Part shown: positions 17,094 through 25,895 of the stretch, one piece after another
Numbering within the stretch: position 1 is the stretch's first letter
How the letters are laid out: each line of letters opens with the position of its first letter
Source of the DNA: Candidatus Benthortus lauensis
GTDB lineage: Archaea > Thermoproteota > Nitrososphaeria_A > Caldarchaeales > Wolframiiraptoraceae
Direction: 5' to 3'
DNA length: 32,970 bases
NCBI GenBank assembly: GCA_021650775.1
Contig: JAHSRM010000042.1
Span: 1 to 32,970, forward strand
Position numbers and translations under genes: made by a program
The notes under the pieces: generated by a model
Seen by the model: the letters and a program-made list of their open reading frames with translations, nothing else
Told to the model about the DNA's origin: nothing
Databases searched by the model: none

Positions 17094-19008
17094 GACTCTG
17101 GTCACCTTAATCATTGTTCTGCTTATTCTGCCGCAGATAGGCATCATGCACTCGAAGCCCCCGGAGGTTCTATTCTCTGATGCGTGGTTCGGTGATGAGA
17201 ACACCCGTATAGAGGTCGAGCCTGGGAGCAAGGGAGTCCAACTAGTTGTCAGACTAATTAATTCATGGAACATAAGTTTCAGGTATGTTGAAGGCTACCT
17301 AATCCTCCCCGACGGGTTCAGGGATTCCCTGACAGGGTCCCAGAAAACTCAGACCTATTCTGTGAAGTCTGTGGAGGGCGGGCAGTATTTCTTCCTAAAG
17401 TTTCTTGTAGACATAGGGGAGGATGTGGGCATCGGGGAGTATCAGGCCAAGGTTTTCCTCCGATACGTCTTCTGGGACGAGGAAACCATAAAGCAGACAA
17501 CCCTCTACATAAGATTCAGGGTAACAGGTAGGATAAATCTGGCAGCCGACATACAGCCCAACGAGATAAAGCCTGGAGAAATCACGGAGACAACGATTAA
17601 ACTTATGAACCTGGGCACTGCCCCCGCCTCATCGGTTAAAGTTAGAGTGGAGGAAGTAACAGATGCACTAGCGGTAATTGAGGGGAAGGAATTACATTAT
17701 GTCGGCGACTTGGAGCAGGGTGGAGTCTTCGAGATACCTGTTGTCCTCCTTGCAGATAGGTCTCTGGCAGATAAGTTGGCTAGGGTCCGGGTCTCCGTAG
17801 ATTACTTGGATGTATATGGTATGCCGAGGAGCTGGGAGACGGTCCTAGCGGTTAAGGTCGCCCCGCTGCCTGGAAAGAAGATACTCATAGATGCATTCCT
17901 GGAGGAACCCATACTCAAGCCCTCCACACTAAACTCCCTAAAACTCCACGTAATTAATCGTGGCTCAATCGAAGCCAACTCCCTCCAAGTCGTAATCTCG
18001 ATGCCTGCGGGAGTCCAGCCGCCAATAACGCTGGTCAATGGACCTACGGCGGTGAATCTCGGGTCCCTGAGCCCGGGAGAGGAGAGGGTTATCGAGATAC
18101 TTGTATTCGCTAACTCATTCGCAGCGGGAGGAGCATACGTTATACCTTTAAGGATAACTTATGTCGATGATGAGGGTAGACATGAGATTGAGCGAAGCCT
18201 GACGGTAACAATCTCGGAGGAGAGTAGGGCCAATAAGCTCAGTATCTATACGGTTGAGTATGTTAGGGGTGGGGTTGTGGAAGACATCGAGATAAGGGTG
18301 AAGAACCTGGCGGGTGAGCCTCTCAGGGACATAACCCTGACAATCTCTCCTGGAGTCGAGTGGGTAACACTTCTGGGGCCTACAACCTGGCATGTAGCGT
18401 CAATCTCGGATGGTGAGGAGACGGTGCTTAGGGTCAAGATATATGTTCCATCCGAGACCTCACGGGGGCCAACGATAGGCGAGCCATTCAACCTGATTGT
18501 TGATGCGAGCTTTGAGGATTCCTCGGGGCTGGTTAGGGAGGAGACGCATACACTTGGGATGTATGTTAGGGGCATTATCTCCCTAACTCTCCAAGAGCTA
18601 TCTGTGGAGAAGCTAGGCGAAGACTACTTCCTCGTGGGGAGAATACTTAACGAGGGAACCGAGACAGCGTTATTCACAAGGATAAAGCTAAGGGACTCGG
18701 AGGCCCAGACATACCTAGGAGACCTGGACCCCAACGCCCCCGTCCTATTCAGCCTCCCCCTACCCAGAACCCTCACACCAGGCTCAACGATAAACACAGA
18801 GCTAATAGTAACCTACATGAACTCCCTCAGGGAACCCGGGGAGACGATACTCGAGGCCAAGGCCACGGTCCCCCAGCAGGCGGAAGAGTCACCCGAATCC
18901 CAGCAACCCCCCATAATCAGCCAGCCGACATTAATCATAATAGTTCTGGCGGCGATAATCGTGGCCCTGTTAATCGCTAGGAGGTTGAGGAAGGGTGAGG
19001 GTTCTTGA
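17080..19008 (+). CDS. Secreted, C-terminally membrane-anchored COG1361/CARDB-like multi-domain beta-sandwich protein
   Basis: N-terminal signal-like hydrophobic segment, repeated IEANSLQVVISMP/APASSVKVRV/GEPLRDITLTI-type repeats, C-terminal helix PTLIIIVLAAIIVALLIARRLRKGEGS; ATG 17080 overlaps the ATPase by 14 nt. Confidence 0.82.
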   Translation: MKRTKTLVTLIIVLLILPQIGIMHSKPPEVLFSDAWFGDENTRIEVEPGSKGVQLVVRLINSWNISFRYVEGYLILPDGFRDSLTGSQKTQTYSVKSVEGGQYFFLKFLVDIGEDVGIGEYQAKVFLRYVFWDEETIKQTTLYIRFRVTGRINLAADIQPNEIKPGEITETTIKLMNLGTAPASSVKVRVEEVTDALAVIEGKELHYVGDLEQGGVFEIPVVLLADRSLADKLARVRVSVDYLDVYGMPRSWETVLAVKVAPLPGKKILIDAFLEEPILKPSTLNSLKLHVINRGSIEANSLQVVISMPAGVQPPITLVNGPTAVNLGSLSPGEERVIEILVFANSFAAGGAYVIPLRITYVDDEGRHEIERSLTVTISEESRANKLSIYTVEYVRGGVVEDIEIRVKNLAGEPLRDITLTISPGVEWVTLLGPTTWHVASISDGEETVLRVKIYVPSETSRGPTIGEPFNLIVDASFEDSSGLVREETHTLGMYVRGIISLTLQELSVEKLGEDYFLVGRILNEGTETALFTRIKLRDSEAQTYLGDLDPNAPVLFSLPLPRTLTPGSTINTELIVTYMNSLREPGETILEAKATVPQQAEESPESQQPPIISQPTLIIIVLAAIIVALLIARRLRKGEGS

Positions 19009-20191
19009 CCTGATATGGTATGCCTTGGGAGGGTTGAAGGATAGGAGGATTAGAAGCGCCTTAACCATACTTGGAATAATGATAGGAGTGGTCCTGATAA
19101 TATCCCTGATGTCCAATAGCCAAGGGCTCAACATAACGATAACCGAGAGCCTCTCAAAGCTGGGGGTAAACAACATATTCATAACACCTGCGGTTGAGGG
19201 TTCGGTGAAGCTGACCGACGCCGATGTCGCCAGGCTGTCCAAGCTCCCCGGAGTCAAGGTCGTCTCCCCATTCTACTTCGAGTCCATATTCTTCAGGGCA
19301 GGCTCAATAGAGCGGCAGGTCTCCCTAATAGCTCTGGACCCAAGGATAATCAGGCTTGTCCTCCCAGACATAGAGCTCCTGGAGGGGCGGGACCTTCTGC
19401 CAAACGATGTCGCCGTCATAGGGCTGGGATACAAGGTTGCCCACCCACCCGACGAGCCTAACAAGAAGGTGAACCTATACAGCTCCATAACAATAGAGCT
19501 TAACAGCGGAGGAATCTTGGAGAGGCGTTCATACATGGTTGGAGCCATCTACCAGGAGTTCGGCTCAACCCCCTTCCTCGACGTTGATAACAGCATACTC
19601 CTCAGCGTGGAGGCTGCCAAGAACCTGTTCAAGACTCCGAATTATCCTGCTCTGGTGGTGGTTGCGGAGTCTCCCGACAAGGTTGAGCCGTTGATGGAGA
19701 CCATAGAGGACATATATGGAAGCGATGTGGATATAATCAGCCCCTTAACGATAGTTAAGCATGTTAGGTCCATAATGGATAACTTCCAGGTCTTCCTGGT
19801 AATAGTTGCGAGCATTTCCCTCTTGGTGGCGGGTATAGGGATAATCAACACCATGGTCATGTCGGTTATGGAGAGGACCCGTGAGATAGGTGTCCTAAGG
19901 GCTCTCGGCTTCAGCCAACGCCACATAGCCCTAATATTCCTGACTGAGGCTACCCTGATAGGCGTGATAGGAGGTGTGGCCGGAATACTCCTGGGAATAG
20001 CGTTATCCACGAGCATGGGCGGAATCTTCCAGGGCATGGTCCCGAGAGAGATAACCTATCGCCCCCTGATAACCCCCGACCTCCTCATAACAAGCTTCCT
20101 ATTCGCAGTAGTAGTCGGACTACTCTCCGGACTATACCCAGCAATTAAAGCTGCGAGAATGGACCCGGTTCAGGCCCTCAGGTCGGAGTAG
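18995..20191 (+). CDS. ABC transporter permease, MacB/FtsX-like
   Basis: DRRIRSALTILGIMIGVVLIISLMS, periplasmic-type core domain, MERTREIGVLRALGFSQRHIALIFLTEA, SGLYPAIKAARMDPVQALRSE; GTG start overlaps upstream gene by 14 nt. Confidence 0.93.
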   Translation: MRVLDLIWYALGGLKDRRIRSALTILGIMIGVVLIISLMSNSQGLNITITESLSKLGVNNIFITPAVEGSVKLTDADVARLSKLPGVKVVSPFYFESIFFRAGSIERQVSLIALDPRIIRLVLPDIELLEGRDLLPNDVAVIGLGYKVAHPPDEPNKKVNLYSSITIELNSGGILERRSYMVGAIYQEFGSTPFLDVDNSILLSVEAAKNLFKTPNYPALVVVAESPDKVEPLMETIEDIYGSDVDIISPLTIVKHVRSIMDNFQVFLVIVASISLLVAGIGIINTMVMSVMERTREIGVLRALGFSQRHIALIFLTEATLIGVIGGVAGILLGIALSTSMGGIFQGMVPREITYRPLITPDLLITSFLFAVVVGLLSGLYPAIKAARMDPVQALRSE

Positions 20192-20281
20192 CCGGCTCGG
20201 AGAGGGCCCTGTTGACGTCATCGGGGTCGGCACTCGGCAAACTCCTCATAGCCGGCGATAGATACCTCCTTATCCAGGTAT

Positions 20282-21259
20282 TTAGGGTTTGAGGAGAAGT
20301 GCTATGGATTGGAGCAGAACCTTTGCTTTGTTGGGTTTAACGAGCCTCAACGCCTCATCTATCTTCCCAAGCTCCTCTCCATCAAGCCTCCAACCCATTG
20401 CGCCGGCAGCCCCCTCCACATGCCTCCCACGTTTCGCCCCAGGTATTGCGGCGACCCACGGCTTACTAATCAGCCAGTTTAAAGCCACCTGGGCCATCGT
20501 CTTCCCCCTCCTCTCAGCTATCTCGCCCAAGACCATGAGTAGAGGCTTGACACTTCTGAGATACTCTGGAGTGAAGAGCCTGTTAATCCTCCGGACCATG
20601 TCTCTGGGCCTCCTGCCTGGGCCATACTTGCCTGTTAGGAGTCCTTGGGCCAGGGGGCTATATGCTATGAGGGTTATCTTCTCCTTCTGGCAGTAGGGTA
20701 GTAGCTCCCTCTCCACATCCCTCTCAAGCATGTTGAACTTGACTTGGTTCGAGGCCACGTCCGTGTGCGATAGGGCTGCCCTCGCCTCCTCAAGCTGCCT
20801 CAGGCTCAGGTTGCTCACCCCAATAGCCCTAATCTTCCCCTCCATCCACATCTCCTCCATAACCCGCATATACTTGGAGACAGGGACCAGTGGGTTAGGC
20901 CAGTGAAGCTGATATAGGTCCACGTAGCTTGTCCCGAGTCTTTCGAGGCTCCTGTTGAGAGCCTTCCACATCATCCCCCTGGTTATCCTGCTGGGCCAGA
21001 GCTTGGTCGCCACCACAACCTCCTCCCTCCTCTCCTTCATGAACTCTCCGAGCAGCCTCTCAGACCATCCCCCACCATAAATCTCGGCAGTATCAAAGAA
21101 ATTCACACCCAGCTCCAAGGCCTTCTCGAACGCCTCCCTCAAATCCTCCCTACCATACTCACGTCCATAGCCCCATGACCTAGACCCCCACTGCCACGTC
21201 CCGACACCTATAGCCGAGACCCTGGCACCACTCCTGCCAAGCTCCAAGTAATCAACCAT
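20282..21259 (-). CDS. Aldo/keto reductase
   Basis: GVNFFDTAEIYGGGWSERLLGE, VATKLWPSR, YVDLYQLHWPNP, AIGVSNLS, YSPLAQGLLTGKY. Confidence 0.95.
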   Translation of the reverse strand: MVDYLELGRSGARVSAIGVGTWQWGSRSWGYGREYGREDLREAFEKALELGVNFFDTAEIYGGGWSERLLGEFMKERREEVVVATKLWPSRITRGMMWKALNRSLERLGTSYVDLYQLHWPNPLVPVSKYMRVMEEMWMEGKIRAIGVSNLSLRQLEEARAALSHTDVASNQVKFNMLERDVERELLPYCQKEKITLIAYSPLAQGLLTGKYGPGRRPRDMVRRINRLFTPEYLRSVKPLLMVLGEIAERRGKTMAQVALNWLISKPWVAAIPGAKRGRHVEGAAGAMGWRLDGEELGKIDEALRLVKPNKAKVLLQSIALLLKP

Positions 21260-21303
21260 AACTCTAAAGTTAATGAATGGGCTCCTAGTGAATAAATGTT
21301 GGG

Positions 21304-21870
21304 GTGAGGGGAGGCCGAGGGTCTTCCCAGCTCTACGATGTCCCGGCAGAGGGTTACGAGGAACTATATGGACGTGAGCAGGAGGAGAAATACGTGGAGA
21401 TATTCAGGAGGATTGGGGTGAAAAATGGGTGGAGAGTCTTGGATGTGGGCTGCGGCATACTCTTACTACTCAGGTTTCTCAGAAAGATTGGATTCAGGGG
21501 CCTTTACGTAGGCATGGACATAGATGAGGAGCGGCTGAGATACGGGAAGAAATACATTGACCCCATGTCGGATATAGTGGTTGCGGACGCCCATAAGCCC
21601 CCCTTCAGACCAAAGACATTCCACATCTCCACTATAATAACGGTAATCCACCTACTAAGGCTCGACGCACTAAGAGAGATAGCCGATAAGACGGAAGCCA
21701 TCATGGTGACAACACTGCTGAAAAAGCGGATGGACCTTGGGGAAGCTTTGGAGGAAATCCTGGGGATGCTTGGAAAGACTCTGAGGCTCCAATCTGAGGG
21801 AAGCGATGAAATATACCTAACCATGTTGGAAACAGGTTCTCTAAAGTGTAGGATGGAGGGTCTGGGATAG
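21304..21870 (+). CDS. Class I SAM-dependent methyltransferase-like protein
   Basis: WRVLDVGCGILLLLRFLRKIGFRGLYVGMDIDEERL, DIVVADAHKPPFRPKTF; GTG start. Confidence 0.8.
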   Translation: MRGGRGSSQLYDVPAEGYEELYGREQEEKYVEIFRRIGVKNGWRVLDVGCGILLLLRFLRKIGFRGLYVGMDIDEERLRYGKKYIDPMSDIVVADAHKPPFRPKTFHISTIITVIHLLRLDALREIADKTEAIMVTTLLKKRMDLGEALEEILGMLGKTLRLQSEGSDEIYLTMLETGSLKCRMEGLG

Positions 21871-21913
21871 TATGATAAGGGTTAAATTCGGGGTGGCTGG
21901 CACATAGAGAGGC

Positions 21914-22762
21914 ATGGGGCTGGTTGAAAGGGTCGTCAAACCCGTTGTCTCGGGGATAAAGCACGCCTTGATGAAGCCTGTAACAATCAAGTATCCATTC
22001 ACAAAGGTTGAGAACATCCCGGAGGAAAACTTCAGGTATGACCCCAAGGCAGGCGTCGCCTACCCGGGATATAAGGGGAGACACATACTCTACCTCGATA
22101 AATGCACTGGCTGTGCGGCTTGTGAGAGGGCGTGCCAGGAGATAGCCGAGGCCATAGTCATGCTATACTCCTTCGACATCTTCCTCGAGTTCGACTCAGG
22201 GTTTAAGTCAGGTCTTGAGGAAGGCGGTGATGAGGCCAGGCTTGTCTCGAGGCTCCTGCATCCGCTTGGAGGCGTTATGGGCGGGTTGGAGGAGGCTGAG
22301 GGAGGGTTCAGGCTGAGGCTCAACGACACCCCCATATGGGAGATGGCCGCCCAAGTAGTCTACGAGAACCTCTTCATGGATGTCTTCAAGGAGCTTGAGG
22401 CCGAGGGATGGGAGATAACCATGCCCGAGGAGAAGCCGAGGGGTGAGGTTAGGAGCTACATCATCAAGAAGAATGGCGTGGAGGCCAAGCTCGTGATAAA
22501 GCAGAGGGACCTGGGATACAAGCAGAACAAGAGGAGCGTCTTCCCCGCCATAGACTACGGTAGATGCGTCTTCTGCGGATTCTGCGTGGACGCCTGCCCC
22601 TTCTATGCACTCGAGATGGGAGGCGACTATGAGCTGGCGGCCCTTGAGAGGGAGGAGCTATTCTACGACCCTGAGATGCTCGCCAAACCCAAGTTCAACA
22701 CCCATCCACCCGAGTCGACCTGGGCCGAGAAAGCGGTTCTTGTCCTGAGGCGATACAAATGA
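21914..22762 (+). CDS. nuoI: NADH-quinone oxidoreductase subunit I-like ferredoxin with large inter-cluster insertion
   Basis: CTGCAACERAC (Cys 64/67/70/74) and CVFCGFCVDACP (Cys 218/221/224/228); adjacent to nuoA/nuoH. Confidence 0.88.
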   Translation: MGLVERVVKPVVSGIKHALMKPVTIKYPFTKVENIPEENFRYDPKAGVAYPGYKGRHILYLDKCTGCAACERACQEIAEAIVMLYSFDIFLEFDSGFKSGLEEGGDEARLVSRLLHPLGGVMGGLEEAEGGFRLRLNDTPIWEMAAQVVYENLFMDVFKELEAEGWEITMPEEKPRGEVRSYIIKKNGVEAKLVIKQRDLGYKQNKRSVFPAIDYGRCVFCGFCVDACPFYALEMGGDYELAALEREELFYDPEMLAKPKFNTHPPESTWAEKAVLVLRRYK

Positions 22763-23109
22763 TGGTTCAGGAGAACCGTAGGAGGTTGATGGAGGCCTTC
22801 ACCCTGGCACGCATGGTGGTAAACGACCTCAGGCTCTTCCTAGACACCGAGGACACAGGATACCTTGAGAGAGCATACAAGATAGGCGAATACATCTGGA
22901 ACAACAAGGAGTATGCGGGCTTGATGTCAGGCGTCCAAGACCTCTACAACAACCTCAAATCCATGTATCAGCTTGTTAAGTCCAAGAACGGCAGGCTGGA
23001 TGACTACGAGATGGGGGACCTAAACCATCAGGCATCCTACACCCTTATGCGTGCCAATATAATAGCCATGGGCCTGAGCTTCAAGCTCAGGAGGATGAGG
23101 ATTACCTAG
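22759..23109 (+). CDS. Hypothetical 116-aa, mostly helical protein embedded in the nuo cluster
   Basis: ATG overlaps the nuoI stop (ATGA), same strand, between nuoI and nuoA; no family recognised. Confidence 0.78.
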   Translation: MMVQENRRRLMEAFTLARMVVNDLRLFLDTEDTGYLERAYKIGEYIWNNKEYAGLMSGVQDLYNNLKSMYQLVKSKNGRLDDYEMGDLNHQASYTLMRANIIAMGLSFKLRRMRIT

Positions 23110-23110
23110 A

Positions 23111-23122
23111 GAATATTTAAGA
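23111..23122 (+). promoter_or_regulatory. TATA-box-like element upstream of nuoA
   Basis: gaatatttaaga in the 59-nt gap between the 116-aa gene and nuoA. Confidence 0.35.
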
Positions 23123-23168
23123 GGGGGGTATACGTCATCCCCTAGAGGCTTACGGGAGGTCCCGGGAC

Positions 23169-23543
23169 TTGGGCAAAGAGCTCGCCCTAACCCTCTACGT
23201 GATATTCGCCGTCTTCATGCCCGAGCTAATGCTGATACTGAACGTCTTCTTGGCCCCGAGGCGGAGGAACAGCAGGTTCCAGAGAATAGGGTTTGAGAGC
23301 GGGCAGAGGCCTATCCGATGGTTCAGGTCCGCCTTCCCAGTCGAATACTTCCCCTACGCCATAATCTACTTAGCCTATGCAGTCGTGGGCCTAGTGGCCT
23401 TCCTCTCAGCCCTGGCGGTCTCCCGCAGCCCCGAGCTGATGGACAGGGTCTTGGTATTCCTTGGTGCCTTGAGTGTGGGGGCTGTTTTCCTGGGCTGGAG
23501 TCTTAGGAGGCTTCCCCAGAGCCTCTGGAGGGGTGGTGGATAG
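23169..23543 (+). CDS. nuoA: NADH-quinone oxidoreductase subunit A (divergent)
   Basis: Three predicted TM helices, IGFESGQRPI..WFRSAFPVEYFPYAIIYLAYAVVGLVAFL corresponds to the NuoA YECG...F.V.Y.. region; next to nuoH; TTG start. Confidence 0.85.
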   Translation: MGKELALTLYVIFAVFMPELMLILNVFLAPRRRNSRFQRIGFESGQRPIRWFRSAFPVEYFPYAIIYLAYAVVGLVAFLSALAVSRSPELMDRVLVFLGALSVGAVFLGWSLRRLPQSLWRGGG

Positions 23544-23544
23544 A

Positions 23545-24546
23545 ATGGTGTTGGAGCAGATTCTCAAGGCGCTTGTGAGCAAGGAGATGGTGATGGTCCT
23601 CTTCTTCCCAGGCATAACCTTCATCACGGCCCTCTCCGTGTTCTCCCTCTGGTTCGAGAGAAAGCTTGTGGCAAGGGTGGCCCTCAGGCTCGGACCCGTC
23701 CACGTCGGCAAGATAGGAGGGATACTCCAGGTCATAGGCGACGGGGTCAAGCTAATCAGCAAGGAGATAATAATCCCGAGCACGGCTAACAGGCTGGGCT
23801 TCATACTCATGCCCATAATCGCCTCCATCTTCCCCCTCCTAATCTACCCCTTCATACCATTCGGCGGGGGATGGGTAATCTATCCATCAGAGATAGGCCT
23901 CCTGCTAATCTTCGCAGTCGTGGCCCTCTCACCCATACCACTCCTCCTCGCAGCATGGGTCTCGGGAACCAAGTATCCCTTCATAGGGTTGCTCAGGCTC
24001 GCCTTCCAGCTCTTCGCATACGAGGTCCCCATGTTCCTGGCCCTGGCCTCCGTAGTAGTCCTAGCAGGCTCCTTCAACTTGGAGAGGATAGTCGAGGCCC
24101 AGGCCAGGGTCCCCTTCATATTCCTCCTCCCCCTCTCCTTCCTAGTCTTCTTCATCTCGGTCCTCGCAGAGTCCGAGCGCATCCCCTTCGATATACCTAC
24201 GGCGGAGCAGGAGATAGTCTCGGGGTGGATGGCGGAATACTCCAGCATATTCTTCGAACTCCTGATGCTCGCATCATACCTGAAGCTGAACGGCCTGGCA
24301 CTCTTGACCACGGTCCTATTCCTCGGAGGCTGGATGGGTCCCCCGATACCCTTCATGCCCAGGGAGATCTATGAGCCTATGTGGATGATACTGAAGACCA
24401 TGGGCCTCCTCTTCTTCATACTGTTGTTCAGGGGCGTCTACCCGAGGATAACCATGGACAGGCTCCTGGACCTTGGGTGGAGGGTCCTGATACCCCTAGC
24501 CCTAATCAACTTGTTCTTCGCAGTCCTACTAGCCCCAGTTATCTAG
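23545..24546 (+). CDS. nuoH: NADH-quinone oxidoreductase subunit H
   Basis: ERKLVARVALRLGPVHVGKIGGILQVIGDGVKLISKE, FAYEVPMFLAL, LAESERIPFDIPTAEQEIVSGWMAEYSS; ATG 23545. Confidence 0.96.
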   Translation: MVLEQILKALVSKEMVMVLFFPGITFITALSVFSLWFERKLVARVALRLGPVHVGKIGGILQVIGDGVKLISKEIIIPSTANRLGFILMPIIASIFPLLIYPFIPFGGGWVIYPSEIGLLLIFAVVALSPIPLLLAAWVSGTKYPFIGLLRLAFQLFAYEVPMFLALASVVVLAGSFNLERIVEAQARVPFIFLLPLSFLVFFISVLAESERIPFDIPTAEQEIVSGWMAEYSSIFFELLMLASYLKLNGLALLTTVLFLGGWMGPPIPFMPREIYEPMWMILKTMGLLFFILLFRGVYPRITMDRLLDLGWRVLIPLALINLFFAVLLAPVI

Positions 24547-25850
24547 GGTGTCAGGCGGAAGACATCACGGGGATACAGGATTACCTCCCTTATGTTCCAC
24601 CTATTGGTCAAGACCATCATGAGCCTGTCGAAGCCCAGGCCCCATCCAGCGTGCATGGGCATCCCATACCCAAACACCTTGAGATGCTCCTTGAAGGACT
24701 CGGGGTTGAGGCCCTGCTCCCTAATCCTCCTCTCCAGCAGCGCCTTATCCGATATCCTCGTCCCTCCTGAGGCCAGCTCGAGCCACTCATACATGAGGTC
24801 GAAGGACTCTGAGACCTCGGGCTTATCCCTCCTCGGCTGTATGTAGAATGGCTTGGACTCTGTTGGGAAGTCGGTTATGAAGTAGTAGCCCTTATGGGCT
24901 TCGCCCAGCCTCCTGAGATGAGGTGTCCCGAAGTCCTGGCCCCACTCAATATCCTCACCCATCCCTCTGAGCTCCTCCACCAACTCATCGTAGCTATATC
25001 GGGGGAAAGGCGTCTTCGGGACCTCCAGCTCCACTCCTATGAGATTGAGTTCCCTCTCCCTCTCCTCTAGGACTCTGCGATGCACGTGGGCTATCAGGTT
25101 CTCCAGCACCTCCATAACGTCCCTGTAGTCCATGAAGGCAGACTCTATGTCCACTGAGGTGAACTCGCTTACATGCCTCCTCGTATGGGACTCCTCGGCC
25201 CTGAAGAAGGTGCCTATCTCGAAGACCCTCTCGAAGACCGTGGTCAGCTGCTCCTTGTAGAGCTGGGGGCTCTGGGCGAGATACGCCTTCCTCCCGAAGT
25301 AGTTTACCTCGAATAGGGCTGCCCCGCCCTCCGTGGCCGTGGCTATTATCCTCGGCGTCCTGACCTCTATGAACCCCCTCTCCCTCAGGAACTCCCTTAT
25401 GGCCTTGAGGGCCGTGGAGGCTATCAGGAATATCGCCTTGTTCTCAGGCTTCCTGAGGTCTAGGACCCTGTGGTCGAGCCTCGTGTCGATGTTTGCCGGA
25501 ACCTTCCCTGTTATGTCGTAGGGTAGGGGTCTCTCGGCCTTGGCCAGGACCCTTATCTCCTCTCCCACGACCTCCACTCCCAGCCTGGCCTTAGGCTGAC
25601 GCTTAACAACCCCCCTAACCCATATCACGTCCTCGAAGCCGAGATCCTTTATCTCATCGGCGGCCCTCTCCCCAAGCTCCTTCTTCCTCACGGTTATCTG
25701 GCATATGCCCGAGACATCCCTAAGCAGGATGAACTTTATCCCGCCTAGGTCCCTTACCTCATGGACCCATCCAAGCAGCTCGGCTCTCTCCCCATCCCTC
25801 TCGGGGGTTATATCCGATGCGTAGTGGGTTCTACTCGGCTTCTCCACCAC
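24543..25850 (-). CDS. aspS: Aspartyl-tRNA synthetase (archaeal type)
   Basis: GWVHEVRDLGGIKFILLRDVSG, FIEVRTPRIIATATEGGAALFEVNYFGRKAYLAQSPQLYKEQ, FRAEESHTRRHVSEFTSVDIE, GWGLGFDRLMM. Confidence 0.96.
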   Translation of the reverse strand: MVEKPSRTHYASDITPERDGERAELLGWVHEVRDLGGIKFILLRDVSGICQITVRKKELGERAADEIKDLGFEDVIWVRGVVKRQPKARLGVEVVGEEIRVLAKAERPLPYDITGKVPANIDTRLDHRVLDLRKPENKAIFLIASTALKAIREFLRERGFIEVRTPRIIATATEGGAALFEVNYFGRKAYLAQSPQLYKEQLTTVFERVFEIGTFFRAEESHTRRHVSEFTSVDIESAFMDYRDVMEVLENLIAHVHRRVLEERERELNLIGVELEVPKTPFPRYSYDELVEELRGMGEDIEWGQDFGTPHLRRLGEAHKGYYFITDFPTESKPFYIQPRRDKPEVSESFDLMYEWLELASGGTRISDKALLERRIREQGLNPESFKEHLKVFGYGMPMHAGWGLGFDRLMMVLTNRWNIREVILYPRDVFRLTP

Positions 25851-25895
25851 CGTTCCCCAAGGAGCTGGAGCCCCGGCATCTCTTATCCTTTGACC

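Noticed and set aside
18164-18215. ATGATGA ... CTGA boxes within the beta-sandwich gene
   Set aside because: Inside a CDS, no properly placed D'/C' pair, and box spacing longer than a typical guide.
20192-20281. Small hairpin ATACCT-ccttatcc-AGGTAT in the convergent gap before the aldo/keto reductase end
   Set aside because: Weak 6-bp stem without a following T-tract; too little support to call a terminator.
23871-24374. Plus-strand 167-aa ORF within nuoH
   Set aside because: Out of frame with nuoH, Pro/Arg/His-rich low-complexity translation typical of an alternative frame.
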